A stretch of DNA of 36,239 bases from Clostridium bowmanii (GCF_018861315.1 NZ_JAHLDL010000042.1:1-36239), one strand, 5' to 3'. Positions 1-8,780 are shown, counted from the first letter of the stretch. Numbers and translations are program-made. The notes: generated by a model from the sequence alone, not told the origin.

Positions 1-177
1 GACAACTGTTAAGTTGTTACTCAAGCTCATTACATACTTTTTAGTCTTACGACTAAAATTACTTCTTTATCTAAAGTAATTAACTGGTCTAACGAAATAT
101 TATTTCGCTATTTTACCTATTTCTCTGTTTAATTTTCAAAGACCAACTTGTTTTGTCATCATGTGACGACTTCTACT
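1..177 (-). other. 5' leader of an rRNA operon, with boxA-like motif
   Basis: Read on the minus strand this stretch follows a strong promoter and holds the motif GGTCTTTGAAAATTAAACAG at about 127-146, the boxA-like leader signature of Firmicutes rRNA operons. It has no open reading frame of note. The 16S gene itself would begin beyond the left edge. A short inverted repeat (TTTTAGTC/GACTAAAA, about 40-57) may be part of the processing stem. Assignment rests on the motif plus promoter quality; the rRNA is not visible. Confidence 0.75.
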
Positions 178-206
178 ATTCTACTAGGTATTTCTTGTTT
201 TGTCAA
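178..206 (-). promoter_or_regulatory. Strong sigmaA promoter of the rRNA operon
   Basis: On the minus strand a perfect -35 TTGACA (201-206) is separated by 17 bp from -10 TAGAAT (178-183). The sequence upstream of the -35 (207-240) is almost pure A/T and resembles an UP element. This is the strongest promoter in the window and points leftward into the rRNA leader. Confidence 0.85.
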
Positions 207-330
207 CAAACTTTCTATACTTTTTCTAATAATTTTTAAATAGAATTCTATGGAGACTAATTCGCCTGTAGCTTACTGTACTAATCATTCTTTATAGCGA
301 GCAAATTCGTATAAAACTTATACATATATA

Positions 331-369
331 TAAAGGCAATAAATGCTAATTATGCATTTATTGCCTTTA
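331..369. terminator. Perfect 16-bp stem-loop after the methyltransferase pair
   Basis: Arms 331-346 and 354-369 are perfectly complementary with a 7-nt loop. The hairpin lies 22 bp beyond the stop of the first methyltransferase gene (minus strand) and upstream of the rRNA promoter. The flanks are A/T-rich but there is no long T-run on the minus side, so termination is likely rather than certain. It would insulate the rRNA operon. Confidence 0.65.
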
Positions 370-391
370 TAATATTTCTTTTAATACAATT

Positions 392-1531
392 TTATAGTTG
401 TTTAATTAATCCCAACATAATTTCTTTTACTAAGAGTGATGGTATTCCTTCACCAATAGCTTTACGTATAAATGTTTCTCCTGCCCAATCTGGTATGTCC
501 CAATCAAGCGGCAGTGAAGTTATTATCATCAATTCATAAATAGAAAATACTCTTGCGTCAGAGTATCTTCTTCCCTCTTCTGTACAGTCATCAGAAATTA
601 GATATCCCGGGTGTACACATGTTAATGAAGAAATAACACCATTATTTTGGGTAATAGACCTTGAAGGTTTATTCCAATTATGTCTTCTGTAATGATTATA
701 ATGGCCTTTAATCCTTACCCCTCCTGCCTTTTGAGGGTAATATATTTCATTATCAAATGCAGTAGAACCACTTGGTGTATGAACCATCCATTCAACCATT
801 TTCCAAGAATGTGAAGGTGGAAAATGCCATTTAGAAACCTTTCCACCTTCTTTCTTTTTAATCAAATAATCAGGAAATTTTTCCAATGTTAACTCTTCAC
901 CTTCTCGTAGAATTGGATCTAAAGATGGTACGTTTTTTAAAGCTTCACTTAATGTAACAATATTCTTTTTCTCTGGAAATTCCCAATGTATTCCTGTATC
1001 TTTTCTTGATAACAAGAAAATATTTCGTTTTCTCATTTGTGGTACTCCATAATTCATGGCTTTCACAAGGGTTTCTTCATTAAAATTATATTCTCCACTT
1101 AGTTCGGCTTTAATGTACTCCGGTATAAGCAATATTTCATCTCCAACTTTTATCTTTGTTTTTAACTGTCTTGGAACATTCTCAAGTAATACAAATCTAG
1201 GTTTAACTTGTTTAATTACATCAATTGCATAATGCACTAACTGATTTCTTTTATCAAAGTCTTCCATTTTTCCTGCAATACTCATTCCTTGACATGGTGG
1301 AGTTGCAATAATAAAATCTACATTTTTATCTTTAGCTTCATTTATAATTTTACCTCTTATGTTTTCATCAGTAATATCTCCAACTATCATATTAGTTTTC
1401 TGATATATATGTTGATAAAATTTTGCTCTTTTCACGTCAATTTCATTTGCAATAAGTATATCCACACCTATACTTTCTAAATATGCTTCTGCTATTCCAA
1501 CATTTGCGAATAATGATAATCCTTTTAACAT
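392..1531 (-). CDS. DNA (cytosine-5-)-methyltransferase, tandem copy 1
   Basis: A 379-residue C5-cytosine DNA methyltransferase that transfers a methyl group from S-adenosylmethionine to cytosine in DNA. Visible motifs: I (LSLFANVG, residues 5-12), IV with the catalytic cysteine (TPPCQGMS, C80), VI (LLENVP, E117), VIII (QMRKRNIFLL), IX-like (SRSITQNNG) and X (GEGIPSLL near the C-terminus). Length is normal for an intact single-target enzyme. The start has AAGGAG six bases upstream. It lies 14 bp after a paralogue (1546-2679), so the two are co-transcribed. No restriction endonuclease gene is adjacent: a hairpin and the rRNA operon follow. Target specificity cannot be read; paired C5 enzymes often methylate the two strands of an asymmetric site. 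Confidence 0.93.
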   Translation of the reverse strand: MLKGLSLFANVGIAEAYLESIGVDILIANEIDVKRAKFYQHIYQKTNMIVGDITDENIRGKIINEAKDKNVDFIIATPPCQGMSIAGKMEDFDKRNQLVHYAIDVIKQVKPRFVLLENVPRQLKTKIKVGDEILLIPEYIKAELSGEYNFNEETLVKAMNYGVPQMRKRNIFLLSRKDTGIHWEFPEKKNIVTLSEALKNVPSLDPILREGEELTLEKFPDYLIKKKEGGKVSKWHFPPSHSWKMVEWMVHTPSGSTAFDNEIYYPQKAGGVRIKGHYNHYRRHNWNKPSRSITQNNGVISSLTCVHPGYLISDDCTEEGRRYSDARVFSIYELMIITSLPLDWDIPDWAGETFIRKAIGEGIPSLLVKEIMLGLIKQL

Positions 1532-1545
1532 TTCAATCTCCTTGT

Positions 1546-2679
1546 CTAAATCAATTGTTTAAATATTTTTTTTATGAATAGAGGTGGTATTCCTTCCCCT
1601 ATAACTGACCTTATAAAGTTTTCTGAAACAGTCCTAGGAATATTCCAGTTTTCAGGCAAGCTCATCACTAGCATTATCTCATATACTGTTAACACTCTTG
1701 GATCTGAATATATCTCATCCCCATTCTTGTCCATTCCCATGAATCTTCCAGGATGAACATTGTTTTGGGAACTAATAGTTCTATTATAAGTTGTTATCGT
1801 ATATGCTGGAACATCCCACCTTTGCCGTTTATAGGTGTTTTTATATCCATGCACAGGTTCACCATTTTTTTTAAGTGGCCTATATTGCTCTTTAATGTTG
1901 TTAAAAGCTGTTTGTCCCGTAGGTGTATGCATAATTGAAATTACTTGCCTATAAACATGAGATGGCGGTGTATGCCATGATGAATAAGCTAATGCTATTT
2001 CTCTATTCTTTTCATAACCCGGAAATATCCTAAGGTGCTCATCATAATCAATATCATTTATTAATGGATCTAATCGTGGCAAGTGACCAATTGCATCTTC
2101 TAATGTTTTTACTTTCAACTCCTCTTGAGGAATCTTCCATATATTTTCTTGGTCTTTTCTTGTTAATAAGAAAATAACTCGCTCCCTAGTTTGTGGAACA
2201 CCATAATTACACGTATTAATTACTTTGGACTCGAACAAGTATTCCTCACTCAATTCTTTTTTTAAATACTCGGGTATTAATGTCATCGTACCATTGTAAT
2301 TGATTTTTGTTAAAAGCTGCATTGGTACATTTTCTAGCATTACATATTTGGGCTTTATTTCGGCTATGACTCTAACCGCATATGTAACTAATTCGTTTCT
2401 CACATCATTTTCTTCAAGTTTGCCTGCTGTACTCATTCCTTGGCATGGTGGTGTTGCAATTATTACATCAACCCCGTATGTCTTAGCCCTATTAATAATA
2501 TTGGTTATTGTACATTCATCGGTTATATCGCCACAGATCAATTCAGTATTGGGATATATATATGAGTACACATCTGATCGTTTTTTATCAATTTCATTTG
2601 CCAAAACTACCTGAATTCCAATATCATCTAAATATGCTTCAGCTACCCCTATATTAGCAAATAATGATAATGCTTTCAT
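1546..2679 (-). CDS. DNA (cytosine-5-)-methyltransferase, tandem copy 2
   Basis: A 377-residue paralogue of the downstream gene with the same motif order: I (LSLFANIG), IV (TPPCQGMS, catalytic C79), VI (MLENVP, E116), VIII (QTRERVIFLL), X (GEGIPPLF). The target-recognition region (roughly residues 195-285) is related to that of copy 1: both have a W-H-x-P-P-S-H motif, an H-T-P-x-G-x-T-A-F motif and a later VHPG motif. Specificities may therefore overlap or be mirror halves of one asymmetric site. The start is preceded by GGGGGAAA. It is the first gene of the two-gene unit, with a possible promoter at 2789-2816. No endonuclease is seen upstream either; an exporter operon ends there. Confidence 0.93.
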   Translation of the reverse strand: MKALSLFANIGVAEAYLDDIGIQVVLANEIDKKRSDVYSYIYPNTELICGDITDECTITNIINRAKTYGVDVIIATPPCQGMSTAGKLEENDVRNELVTYAVRVIAEIKPKYVMLENVPMQLLTKINYNGTMTLIPEYLKKELSEEYLFESKVINTCNYGVPQTRERVIFLLTRKDQENIWKIPQEELKVKTLEDAIGHLPRLDPLINDIDYDEHLRIFPGYEKNREIALAYSSWHTPPSHVYRQVISIMHTPTGQTAFNNIKEQYRPLKKNGEPVHGYKNTYKRQRWDVPAYTITTYNRTISSQNNVHPGRFMGMDKNGDEIYSDPRVLTVYEIMLVMSLPENWNIPRTVSENFIRSVIGEGIPPLFIKKIFKQLI

Positions 2680-2788
2680 ATTGTTTCCCCCATTCTTAAG
2701 AAAATAAACAAATTATTAAAATCACTTTCAATACCACTTGTTATATGTTCTTGCGCTTTATTTTAGCATATAGGGAAACCCTAGTAAA

Positions 2789-2816
2789 GTATTATCTAGA
2801 GCTTAATCTATTTCAA
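2789..2816 (-). promoter_or_regulatory. Candidate promoter for the methyltransferase pair
   Basis: Minus-strand TTGAAA (2811-2816), 16-bp spacer, TAATAC (2789-2794), about 110 bp before the first methyltransferase start. A second weaker possibility, TTGAAA-17-TTTATT, lies closer to the gene. No regulator-binding palindrome of the C-protein type is evident. Confidence 0.4.
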
Positions 2817-2845
2817 CTTATCAGGTGAAATTAGCACAATTGTTA

Positions 2846-3682
2846 CTAACTCCATATATCCCCTTCTTTACTTTTTGAGCGATTAATTGTTGAAAAATCA
2901 ACCTTTGAGAAAACATAAGTTGATAACAGTAAAAATATGAGCCCGAAAATGATTACAATCACCATACTGATAGGAGGTGTAATTACAAAACTTCCTATTT
3001 TAAACGCAAGCTGCTGCTCTACCAATTGACTCGTTGTTAAAGATGTCTTTTCCAGTATGATGGTTCTAAAAAATGCTGTTGTATATGTCATGGGATTGAA
3101 ATAAGCAACATATTGCAATACTTTTGGTAACAATGAAAGCGGTATATATGCACCACAAAGAAATGTAAGTGGCATTGTAATCGCCGTTATTACAACTTGG
3201 AATGTTTGTGAATTTTTAACCAGAGTAGCTAAAAACAATCCGAGTCCCGAGAATACAAGCCCAACCACAATCATCACACCAATTACCGCAAATGGTGTTA
3301 CCCATGATGTGAATTTAAGCCCTATAAAATAACCTATGAAGAGAATAATAACACCTTGCAGTGTTGCTATTGTTGCTGCTGATAATAGCTGACCAGCGGC
3401 AATCTGGATTCGTTTAACTGGGCTTACTAATACTTCTTTCATAAATCCCGAAACAATATCTTCGATGGTGCTAGTGGCAACGGTAAGTGAGGTTTGAAAT
3501 ACTGTCGTTATCACAATACCGGCCAGCATATAGTTTACTGGATTTTCAATATTGTCATTTTTAAATATTGAACTGAACACATATAAAAAGAAGAATGGCA
3601 TGATAATAGTGAAAATAAGCTGGACACGATTGCGAGCAAAAATTTTAATATTTCTAAACCATAGTGCTATTATAATATCCAT
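2846..3682 (-). CDS. ABC-2 type transporter permease (DrrB-like)
   Basis: A 278-residue integral membrane protein with the ABC-2 permease layout: a cytoplasmic N-terminus, a first membrane segment around residues 23-40, then five more hydrophobic stretches, with the typical PLTFLCGAYIPLSLLP segment and an FNPMTYTTAFFR motif near the last third. It would form the membrane channel for the ATPase encoded 7 bp upstream. The ribosome binding site (AGTGAG) lies inside the end of the ATPase gene, implying translational coupling. By family the exporter moves drugs, lipids or antibiotics out of the cell; the substrate cannot be read. Confidence 0.9.
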   Translation of the reverse strand: MDIIIALWFRNIKIFARNRVQLIFTIIMPFFFLYVFSSIFKNDNIENPVNYMLAGIVITTVFQTSLTVATSTIEDIVSGFMKEVLVSPVKRIQIAAGQLLSAATIATLQGVIILFIGYFIGLKFTSWVTPFAVIGVMIVVGLVFSGLGLFLATLVKNSQTFQVVITAITMPLTFLCGAYIPLSLLPKVLQYVAYFNPMTYTTAFFRTIILEKTSLTTSQLVEQQLAFKIGSFVITPPISMVIVIIFGLIFLLLSTYVFSKVDFSTINRSKSKEGDIWS

Positions 3683-3689
3683 AAATTTC

Positions 3690-4604
3690 TCACTTTCTTA
3701 TATCTTTTCCGGTAATTTCTAAGAATACATCATTCAATGTTCCTTTTTTAATTTCCAAATCTGTTATGGACCCCTTTTGCTCACTTATTATGTCCATCAA
3801 TTTGGATAAACTATTAACTTCAATTGAATAATATCCGGTTTTTTTCTTATATATAAACCCTGCGATGTCCAGCAGTTCCTCCAACCCTTGCTCGTCAAGG
3901 GTTGTAATATTTGCTTTATCCTTTGTATATTGTTGTTTCAAATGATAAGGAGTGTCTATTGCAATGATTTTACCAGCATCCATAATGGCAACCTTGCTGC
4001 AAATTTCTGCCTCCTCCATGTAATGTGTTGTTAGAAAAATGGTAATATTCTTCTCCTTTTGTAGCTTTACAATATAATCCCACATGTGAGCCCTTGTTTG
4101 AGGGTCAAGACCCGTGGTTGGCTCATCTAAAAACAATACTTTTGGGTAGTGGAGAAGCGCTCTAGCTATTTCCACACGCCGTTTCATACCACCGGACAGA
4201 CTGCTTACCATTGCTTTTTTCCAGTCCAGTAAATCCACTAAATTCAAAACAAATTGGATGCGCTCGTTGACTTCACTTTGGGGGATAGCATAAAAATGAC
4301 AATGCATAATTAAATTCTCAAGAACGGTCATTTTATTATCCAATGTGGTTTCTTGAAAAACAACCCCAATAACACTTCTAACCTCATCCTTTTCATGGGA
4401 AACGTCTTTCCCATCAATGATCAGGGTTCCTGAGGTCTTATCAAATATGGTACACAGTGTATTTATGGTTGTGCTTTTACCTGCTCCATTTGGGCCTAAA
4501 AATGCAAAAATGCTTCCTTCTTCTACCTCAAATGATACATTGTCCACTGCTGTAAATTTATCATATTTCTTTACAAAATCCTTAACTTCTATTATATTTC
4601 TCAT
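3690..4604 (-). CDS. ABC transporter ATP-binding protein (DrrA-like)
   Basis: A 304-residue ABC ATPase. Walker A GPNGAGKST (about residues 38-46), Q-loop (VVFQE), signature LSGGMKRR, Walker B VLFLDEPTTGLDP and switch histidine in TTHYMEEAE are all intact, so it should hydrolyse ATP. The C-terminal portion with a LNDVFLEITGK ending is typical of the daunorubicin-resistance (DrrA) group that pairs with ABC-2 permeases. The start has AGGAG eight bases upstream. It is first in a two-gene operon with the permease. No dedicated regulator is adjacent. Confidence 0.94.
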   Translation of the reverse strand: MRNIIEVKDFVKKYDKFTAVDNVSFEVEEGSIFAFLGPNGAGKSTTINTLCTIFDKTSGTLIIDGKDVSHEKDEVRSVIGVVFQETTLDNKMTVLENLIMHCHFYAIPQSEVNERIQFVLNLVDLLDWKKAMVSSLSGGMKRRVEIARALLHYPKVLFLDEPTTGLDPQTRAHMWDYIVKLQKEKNITIFLTTHYMEEAEICSKVAIMDAGKIIAIDTPYHLKQQYTKDKANITTLDEQGLEELLDIAGFIYKKKTGYYSIEVNSLSKLMDIISEQKGSITDLEIKKGTLNDVFLEITGKDIRK

Positions 4605-4682
4605 GGTATCACTCCTATTAACTGTTTTCTAGCTTTCCGCAGCCACATTTGCTACCATTAAATTGTTTAATCTCTTAATCAT

Positions 4683-4711
4683 ATAATAATATAAATATAC
4701 CCCTCAGTCAA
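4683..4711 (-). promoter_or_regulatory. Promoter of the DrrAB-like exporter operon
   Basis: Minus-strand TTGACT (4706-4711), 17-bp spacer, TATTAT (4683-4688), giving an untranslated leader of about 70 nt before the ATPase start at 4604. Confidence 0.6.
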
Positions 4712-4809
4712 TGATAATTATTGTTATATAATATATATTATTATCTACAACGTTAATCTTTTATGTGAAAAATTAAATCTTGACAAAAAATTGAGATATT
4801 TATTAATTT

Positions 4810-5006
4810 AATTTACAAACAGTTCTTAATTTCGTCACTTTACTGACACATAGAATTGTTATTATTAATATATAGAAAGTAATTGATTTTTTTTAATTAG
4901 AGCCCCCCTTTAATTAGATATAAATTTAATATTACCCTTAAAAAGAAAATAATAAACAATAAAAATCAAAGGAATGCCATAATTATATGTATTCCTTTGA
5001 TTTTTG
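4810..5006 (+). ncRNA. Repeated putative small RNA, copy A (C-rich loop)
   Basis: This gene-free stretch shares a conserved block of over 100 bp with copies at 15611 and 32343: AATTTACAA, then a TGACACAT element, TATAGAAAG, a T-run, TTAATTAGAG, a run of C, TTTAATTA and ATATAAATTTAA. A TAATTA/TAATTA hairpin (4894-4916) displays CCCCCC in its loop. The block ends in a strong intrinsic terminator (stem 4961-4975/4991-5005, TTTTT). No + strand gene precedes it, so it needs its own promoter; TTGACA at 4780-4785 with an A/T-rich -10 region about 17 bp later is a candidate. No coding potential was seen. Function is inferred only from layout. Confidence 0.55.
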
Positions 5007-5007
5007 T

Positions 5008-5109
5008 CTAGTATTTAAGTTCATAACCTATTGGAAACAGTGCATTACCTTCCTTGATAGGTAAATCTTTATACCAGTTATTATAACGGATAAAGAATTC
5101 GGTACTATA
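5008..5109 (-). pseudogene. C-terminal remnant of an unidentified protein
   Basis: On the minus strand 33 codons ending in a TAG stop at 5008-5010 read like genuine protein: YSTEFFIRYNNWYKDLPIK, then EGNALFPIGYELKY. A stop codon lies immediately upstream in frame and there is no start codon, so only the tail of a gene survives. I do not recognise the family. It lies next to copy A of the repeated small RNA and downstream of the 5232 gene, suggesting local deletion. Confidence 0.35.
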
Positions 5110-5130
5110 TTAAAAAAGGGGTGCAAAACA

Positions 5131-5190
5131 AATCAACCCCATCTCATCTTTCCCTGCGTATACAAGGAAGGTGGAGATAGGGGGCTGATT
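5131..5190. terminator. Long imperfect inverted repeat downstream of the 5232 gene
   Basis: Arms 5131-5153 and 5166-5190 are complementary over about 23 bases with a few mismatches and a short loop. On the minus strand it follows the stop of the PG-binding/FMN-binding gene by about 40 nt and is followed by a T-rich stretch, so it probably ends that transcript. It is longer and more GC-rich than the other terminators here, and could instead be a small mobile hairpin. Confidence 0.5.
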
Positions 5191-5231
5191 AATATACTTG
5201 CTCTATATCTAAAAGTATAAGTTTATAAAAC

Positions 5232-6383
5232 TTATTTAACTGGTATAACTACTTCAACACGGTTCTTATAGGCATCTTTAATCGCACCTAAGAAATCTCC
5301 ATGAGCATCATTAAGTGACATAGTAGCACCGGAAACCACATCTGCAAGATCAGCCTTTTCTTTAACAGTAAGCTTAGCTAATTTATCCATTTCATCTTGC
5401 TTAATTGTATTAGCTTTTATTGGGCGACCAGCTGCAGTTGTATTCTTTGCAAACCAGGCATCTAATTCAGGGATAGTTTTACCAACAAAGAATGTTTGGT
5501 AGAAATTCATTTGCTTATACCACTCATTAGCTAGATTCATACCATAGCTATCTCCACGTTGACGTTTTGTTTCCCATGCACTTACTTCATCAGCTGCTGA
5601 TTCCTTTGTGTTTTTAGATACACCAGATACTTTTTCTGTCTTATGGTCTGTTACATTATATCCTTCTTTATCAGGCCATCCTGAAAAATGCGGCATTGAT
5701 TCCCCATCATAATTCGGAGTGGAAACTTCGTAGGCATCTAAATAAGCACCTAGGATTCTTCCATTAGCATCGAAGCTAACATCCGCCATACCAACAGTAA
5801 AACTATAAACTGGTACCTTTTCACTGTCAGCGCCAGGACCGTTTCTAAAGGCTACATTATGTCCTAATCCTTGATAAACCTTTATGGATTTTGGTGTTGC
5901 CGTAGTTGTTGGTGTCGTTGGCTTAGCTGGTATAGCTGGTACAGATGATGTAACTGGTTTTATTAGTGAAGCTACTTTTGCATTTAAGCTTGCCACTGTA
6001 CTTGGACCTACTACTCCATCAGCCCAAAGACTATTTTGTCCTTGATAATTTTTTACGGCAGCTTCGGTAAGTTTTCCAAAGCTACCGTCAACACTAATCT
6101 TGTACCCAAGAGTGTTAAGCACATTCTGTATACTTTTAACCTCATCCCCGTATGAGCCAAGCGCGAAGATACGAGTTACATTTAATGACGTCAAAGCTAC
6201 ACTAGATATAGTTGTTTGTGTGGGTGTTTTTACTGGTACTTTTACTGGTGTTGTTGGTGTTACATATGTAGCTGCTGAAACAACATCCACACCAAACCTT
6301 CCCTGTTTTGTATTGCCTGCTACAAATGAAAGTGTCATTATCAATGTTAATGCATAGGAAACTGTTACTAATGTTTTTTTCAT
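5232..6383 (-). CDS. Secreted protein with peptidoglycan-binding domain and FMN-binding-like domain
   Basis: A 383-residue exported protein. The start is the ATG at 6383 because GGAGGGGG lies directly before it; an in-frame ATG 15 bases upstream overlaps that site. An N-terminal signal sequence (MKKTLVTV... to about residue 35) is followed by a Pro/Thr linker, a PG_binding_1 domain (about 75-133, with SVDGSFGKLTEAAVKNYQ and DGVVGPST), another Pro/Thr linker, and a C-terminal domain of about 210 residues. That domain carries DVVSGATMS (SGAT at 351-354), resembling the motif to which FMN is covalently attached in FMN-binding (PF04205) proteins. It is thus probably a wall-attached flavoprotein, conceivably in extracellular redox chemistry, but no ApbE-type flavin transferase is nearby. 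Transcribed alone. Confidence 0.78.
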   Translation of the reverse strand: MKKTLVTVSYALTLIMTLSFVAGNTKQGRFGVDVVSAATYVTPTTPVKVPVKTPTQTTISSVALTSLNVTRIFALGSYGDEVKSIQNVLNTLGYKISVDGSFGKLTEAAVKNYQGQNSLWADGVVGPSTVASLNAKVASLIKPVTSSVPAIPAKPTTPTTTATPKSIKVYQGLGHNVAFRNGPGADSEKVPVYSFTVGMADVSFDANGRILGAYLDAYEVSTPNYDGESMPHFSGWPDKEGYNVTDHKTEKVSGVSKNTKESAADEVSAWETKRQRGDSYGMNLANEWYKQMNFYQTFFVGKTIPELDAWFAKNTTAAGRPIKANTIKQDEMDKLAKLTVKEKADLADVVSGATMSLNDAHGDFLGAIKDAYKNRVEVVIPVK

Positions 6384-6424
6384 TATTTCCCCCTCCATTA
6401 ATATTTACAAAATATTACATCTAT

Positions 6425-6453
6425 ATTGTACAAAACATAATTGGTAAATACAA
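6425..6453 (-). promoter_or_regulatory. Promoter of the PG-binding/FMN-binding gene
   Basis: Minus-strand TTGTAT (6448-6453), 17-bp spacer, TACAAT (6425-6430), about 40 bp upstream of the start at 6383. Confidence 0.55.
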
Positions 6454-6555
6454 GCAATATTTGTAATATTTGCTTACAATTGTATGTATAGATTAACAAT
6501 ACGATAAAACTCTTTATACTCCTTTTGTATACCTAAGAAGTACTATTCTAAAATA

Positions 6556-7830
6556 TTATTGAATGCTTCTAAATAATAGTAATGACAGAAATAAATTCGC
6601 TATTGAATATTTAGGCTGGCTTATAGCAATTATGTTTCTTTTATTAATAGTAGAAATTGATATATCCCTTAAATCTGGGTTATAGTATACCAATTCTTTA
6701 TTAATGCTAAACAATTTATTTGGTAAACTTACAATATTTGTTTCCAATTTTATATTTTTATAACTTTCATATTCTTTCATGATTTGATCAATTAATTCTT
6801 CTATTCTATATAACTTCACTCGTTCTATTTCCAAACATTCTGAACATATTTCCAACATGGCAATAAAAATATTATACTTATTTAATTCACAATCTGCATA
6901 TTTACTTATATTTCTTAGTAGTCTAAATTTAATAGCTTTTATAATAGTGGGATTAATACTTTTACTATTAGCACCATAAAATTCATAAATTTTTCCGATT
7001 TCATTTTCTGTTATATAATCAATATATATATTTTCACTTATATTGCAAATTTCAGAATTTTGGATATAATACCTTTTCCCTCTAGTCTTTGAAAAAGCCC
7101 TAAGAGTATCAAAATAACCAAACTCTATACTACTTTTAGTTGTTTCTGGTTCGAATTGAAGAATTCCACATAAATATTGAGAATTCTTGATATAAATAAT
7201 TTTATTGTTACTTGTATCAACTTTTTTTATTCTCCCTACTCCTGATACGTCTACCACGATTATATTTTTTATTTTCTCTGATATTAGTGAAATTGGGATA
7301 TTATTATATATGCCACCATCTATATATCGTTTATTATCAATCATTTGGGATTTAAATGCAGGAAAACATGAACTAGCAAGTAAATAATCTACAAGTTTAC
7401 CTTCTGGAATATCTTTTATAAATATATTTACTGGACTAAAATCTGTTAAAGAAAAAGTGACAATACCAAAATCAATCTTTGATTCTCTTATCTTTTTTTC
7501 ATCAATCACCTTATATAATAGGTCTTTTAAGGGGGTTACATCCATGCCACCTAATAATAGTGAACTTTTTATAATATTAATAATTGATGCTACTCTTAAG
7601 TTTTTTTCTTCCAAAAAATTCGCTTCTTGTCCCATATCAATTACTTTACACATGGTCATATCAGTCCACATGCTTAAAGCTACATCAAAGTCACCTTGTA
7701 CCATGATAGCGCCATTTAAAGCTCCTACAGATGTTCCAACAACTACTTCTACATCAATTTTCAATTCATTTAAAGCTTTCCAAACACCTATCTCATATGC
7801 ACCTTTAGCTCCGCCACCACCAAAAACCAA
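6556..7830 (-). CDS. Patatin-like phospholipase
   Basis: A patatin-family acyl hydrolase acting on membrane lipids or lipid esters. The catalytic parts are in the first 190 residues: oxyanion loop GGGGAKG, nucleophile elbow GTSVG with the catalytic serine, and the Asp of the dyad in YIDGGIYNN. The remaining 230 residues, rich in Ile, Lys and Asn, have no recognised motif and may be an extra helical domain. No signal peptide, so cytosolic or peripheral. The start is uncertain: the first canonical codon is TTG at 7830, only four residues before GGGG, with poor ribosome binding. The frame stays open upstream to 7875, and GAGGAG (7861-7866) sits six bases before an in-frame ATT (7852-7854), which would add IITGEKYG in front. 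Single-gene unit. Confidence 0.85.
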   Translation of the reverse strand: MVFGGGGAKGAYEIGVWKALNELKIDVEVVVGTSVGALNGAIMVQGDFDVALSMWTDMTMCKVIDMGQEANFLEEKNLRVASIINIIKSSLLLGGMDVTPLKDLLYKVIDEKKIRESKIDFGIVTFSLTDFSPVNIFIKDIPEGKLVDYLLASSCFPAFKSQMIDNKRYIDGGIYNNIPISLISEKIKNIIVVDVSGVGRIKKVDTSNNKIIYIKNSQYLCGILQFEPETTKSSIEFGYFDTLRAFSKTRGKRYYIQNSEICNISENIYIDYITENEIGKIYEFYGANSKSINPTIIKAIKFRLLRNISKYADCELNKYNIFIAMLEICSECLEIERVKLYRIEELIDQIMKEYESYKNIKLETNIVSLPNKLFSINKELVYYNPDLRDISISTINKRNIIAISQPKYSIANLFLSLLLFRSIQ

Positions 7831-7860
7831 TCCATATTTTTCACCAGTAATAATAAATTT

Positions 7861-7866
7861 CTCCTC
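7861..7866 (-). promoter_or_regulatory. Ribosome binding site pointing to an ATT start for the patatin gene
   Basis: GAGGAG on the minus strand is the only good Shine-Dalgarno sequence in front of the patatin gene. At normal spacing the in-frame codon is ATT (7852-7854), followed by a second ATT. The TTG at 7830 would lie 30 bases away, too far for this site. Confidence 0.5.
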
Positions 7867-7934
7867 ATAACTGTATTAGTAGTTATTATTTTTTACGTGT
7901 TCACATAATATTAATTATTATTTAAATATAATTG

Positions 7935-7963
7935 TTTACAAATATCTATTCCTATGATATTAT
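7935..7963 (+). promoter_or_regulatory. Promoter of an orphan transcription unit
   Basis: TTTACA (7935-7940), 17-bp spacer, TATTAT (7958-7963) on the + strand, pointing into a gene-free region that ends in a good terminator at 8223-8255. Confidence 0.55.
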
Positions 7964-7969
7964 TAAATT

Positions 7970-8256
7970 ATAAACAAAGTAACAAAATTTAAATCAGCAC
8001 AGTAGTGGAAGTGATTCCACTCAGATATTAACTTTCATTAGATAAATTAAAAAAATTACTAATAGAAAGGGGATAGTCCATTGGTTCAGATTAAATTTTT
8101 AGAGGTTAGTACAAATTTATAAGTAAGTGGTCTTTAATATATGTAAAAGACATAGAACAATACTTCAATTTAAAAATAATTACTAAACTCGACTTAGTTC
8201 AAAATTAAATATATTATATATTAAAAGGGAGTTCGCAAAAGGAGCTCCCTTTTTTA
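7970..8256 (+). ncRNA. Orphan ~285-nt transcript: candidate small RNA or short peptide gene
   Basis: Between a sigmaA-type promoter and a T-tailed terminator lies about 285 bp without a gene of normal length. Structures seen: a perfect 6-bp hairpin GTGGAA-GTGA-TTCCAC near 8012-8027 and a weaker GTCTTT/AAAGAC hairpin near 8130. One short frame could be translated: AAAGGGG at 8066-8072, then TTG at 8081 starting 13 codons (MVQIKFLEVSTNL) ended by TAA at 8122. I recognise neither the RNA nor the peptide. It could also be the remnant of a larger gene or mobile element. Confidence 0.4.
8223..8255 (+). terminator. Rho-independent terminator of the orphan transcript
   Basis: Stem 8225-8234 / 8242-8251 (AAGGGAG paired with CTCCCTT and extended by a G-T wobble), loop of 7 nt, followed by TTTTTT. 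Confidence 0.75.
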
Positions 8257-8380
8257 ACTGGAAATTATGAGCATTTATTATAAAAACATGATATGAATTA
8301 TTTAAGTTTCCACACCCTACCATTCTACATTGACTTCCAATTACTTTATATAAAAAAATACTTTAATAATCAAAAACATA

Positions 8381-8415
8381 AAATCATCCCATTGTTGTTT
8401 CCAACGAGATGATTT
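8381..8415 (-). terminator. Terminator of the TetR/transporter-remnant unit
   Basis: AAATCATC (8381-8388) pairs with GATGATTT, with further inner pairing (TTG/CAA). On the minus strand it follows the transporter remnant's stop codon and runs into a T-rich stretch. Confidence 0.5.
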
Positions 8416-8422
8416 AAATATT

Positions 8423-8770
8423 CTAGGAATTTAATTTTGCAGCAATCTTTTTTTGAATCTCCTCAATGCTGGATCTATTAAGATTATAGCCTGAGATGCT
8501 TATAAGTGCTGCTATAAAGCTTAACCCCGAGCCTACACTTAGCATTAAACCAAGAATAATTACAGTGCTCTCAGCTTGAATTGAAAGGTCGGCATTGAAC
8601 TAATACAAAACCTATACCTAAAACTCCCACGCATAAATGCATGGGGTTCTTAAGTGCTAAATAACTTTCTTTACTTGACTGGAAATACCCGTACTAAAGT
8701 TTCCGTACCCATATCCTATCTTATCTAATAGAGGAATTTTTCTATGGCTATTGCTTTGAAATTTATTCAA
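8423..8770 (-). pseudogene. Remnant of a GPH/MFS-type sugar transporter
   Basis: Three fragments in different frames make up a collapsed membrane transporter. From 8770 a TTG start with AGAGGT upstream reads 37 codons including IPLLDKIGYGYGNFSTG, the usual N-terminus of glycoside-pentoside-hexuronide symporters, before a TAG at 8657-8659. A second frame gives LKNPMHLCVGVLGIGFVL, membrane-segment-like. A third gives FNADLSIQAES..., a hydrophobic stretch and SIEEIQKKIAAKLNS before a stop at 8423-8425, matching the usual C-terminal tail of the family. An intact gene would be about 1.3 kb, so most of the middle is deleted. It lies 10 bp after the TetR gene and was probably its target, in one operon. 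Confidence 0.7.
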
Positions 8771-8780
8771 GATTACCTCT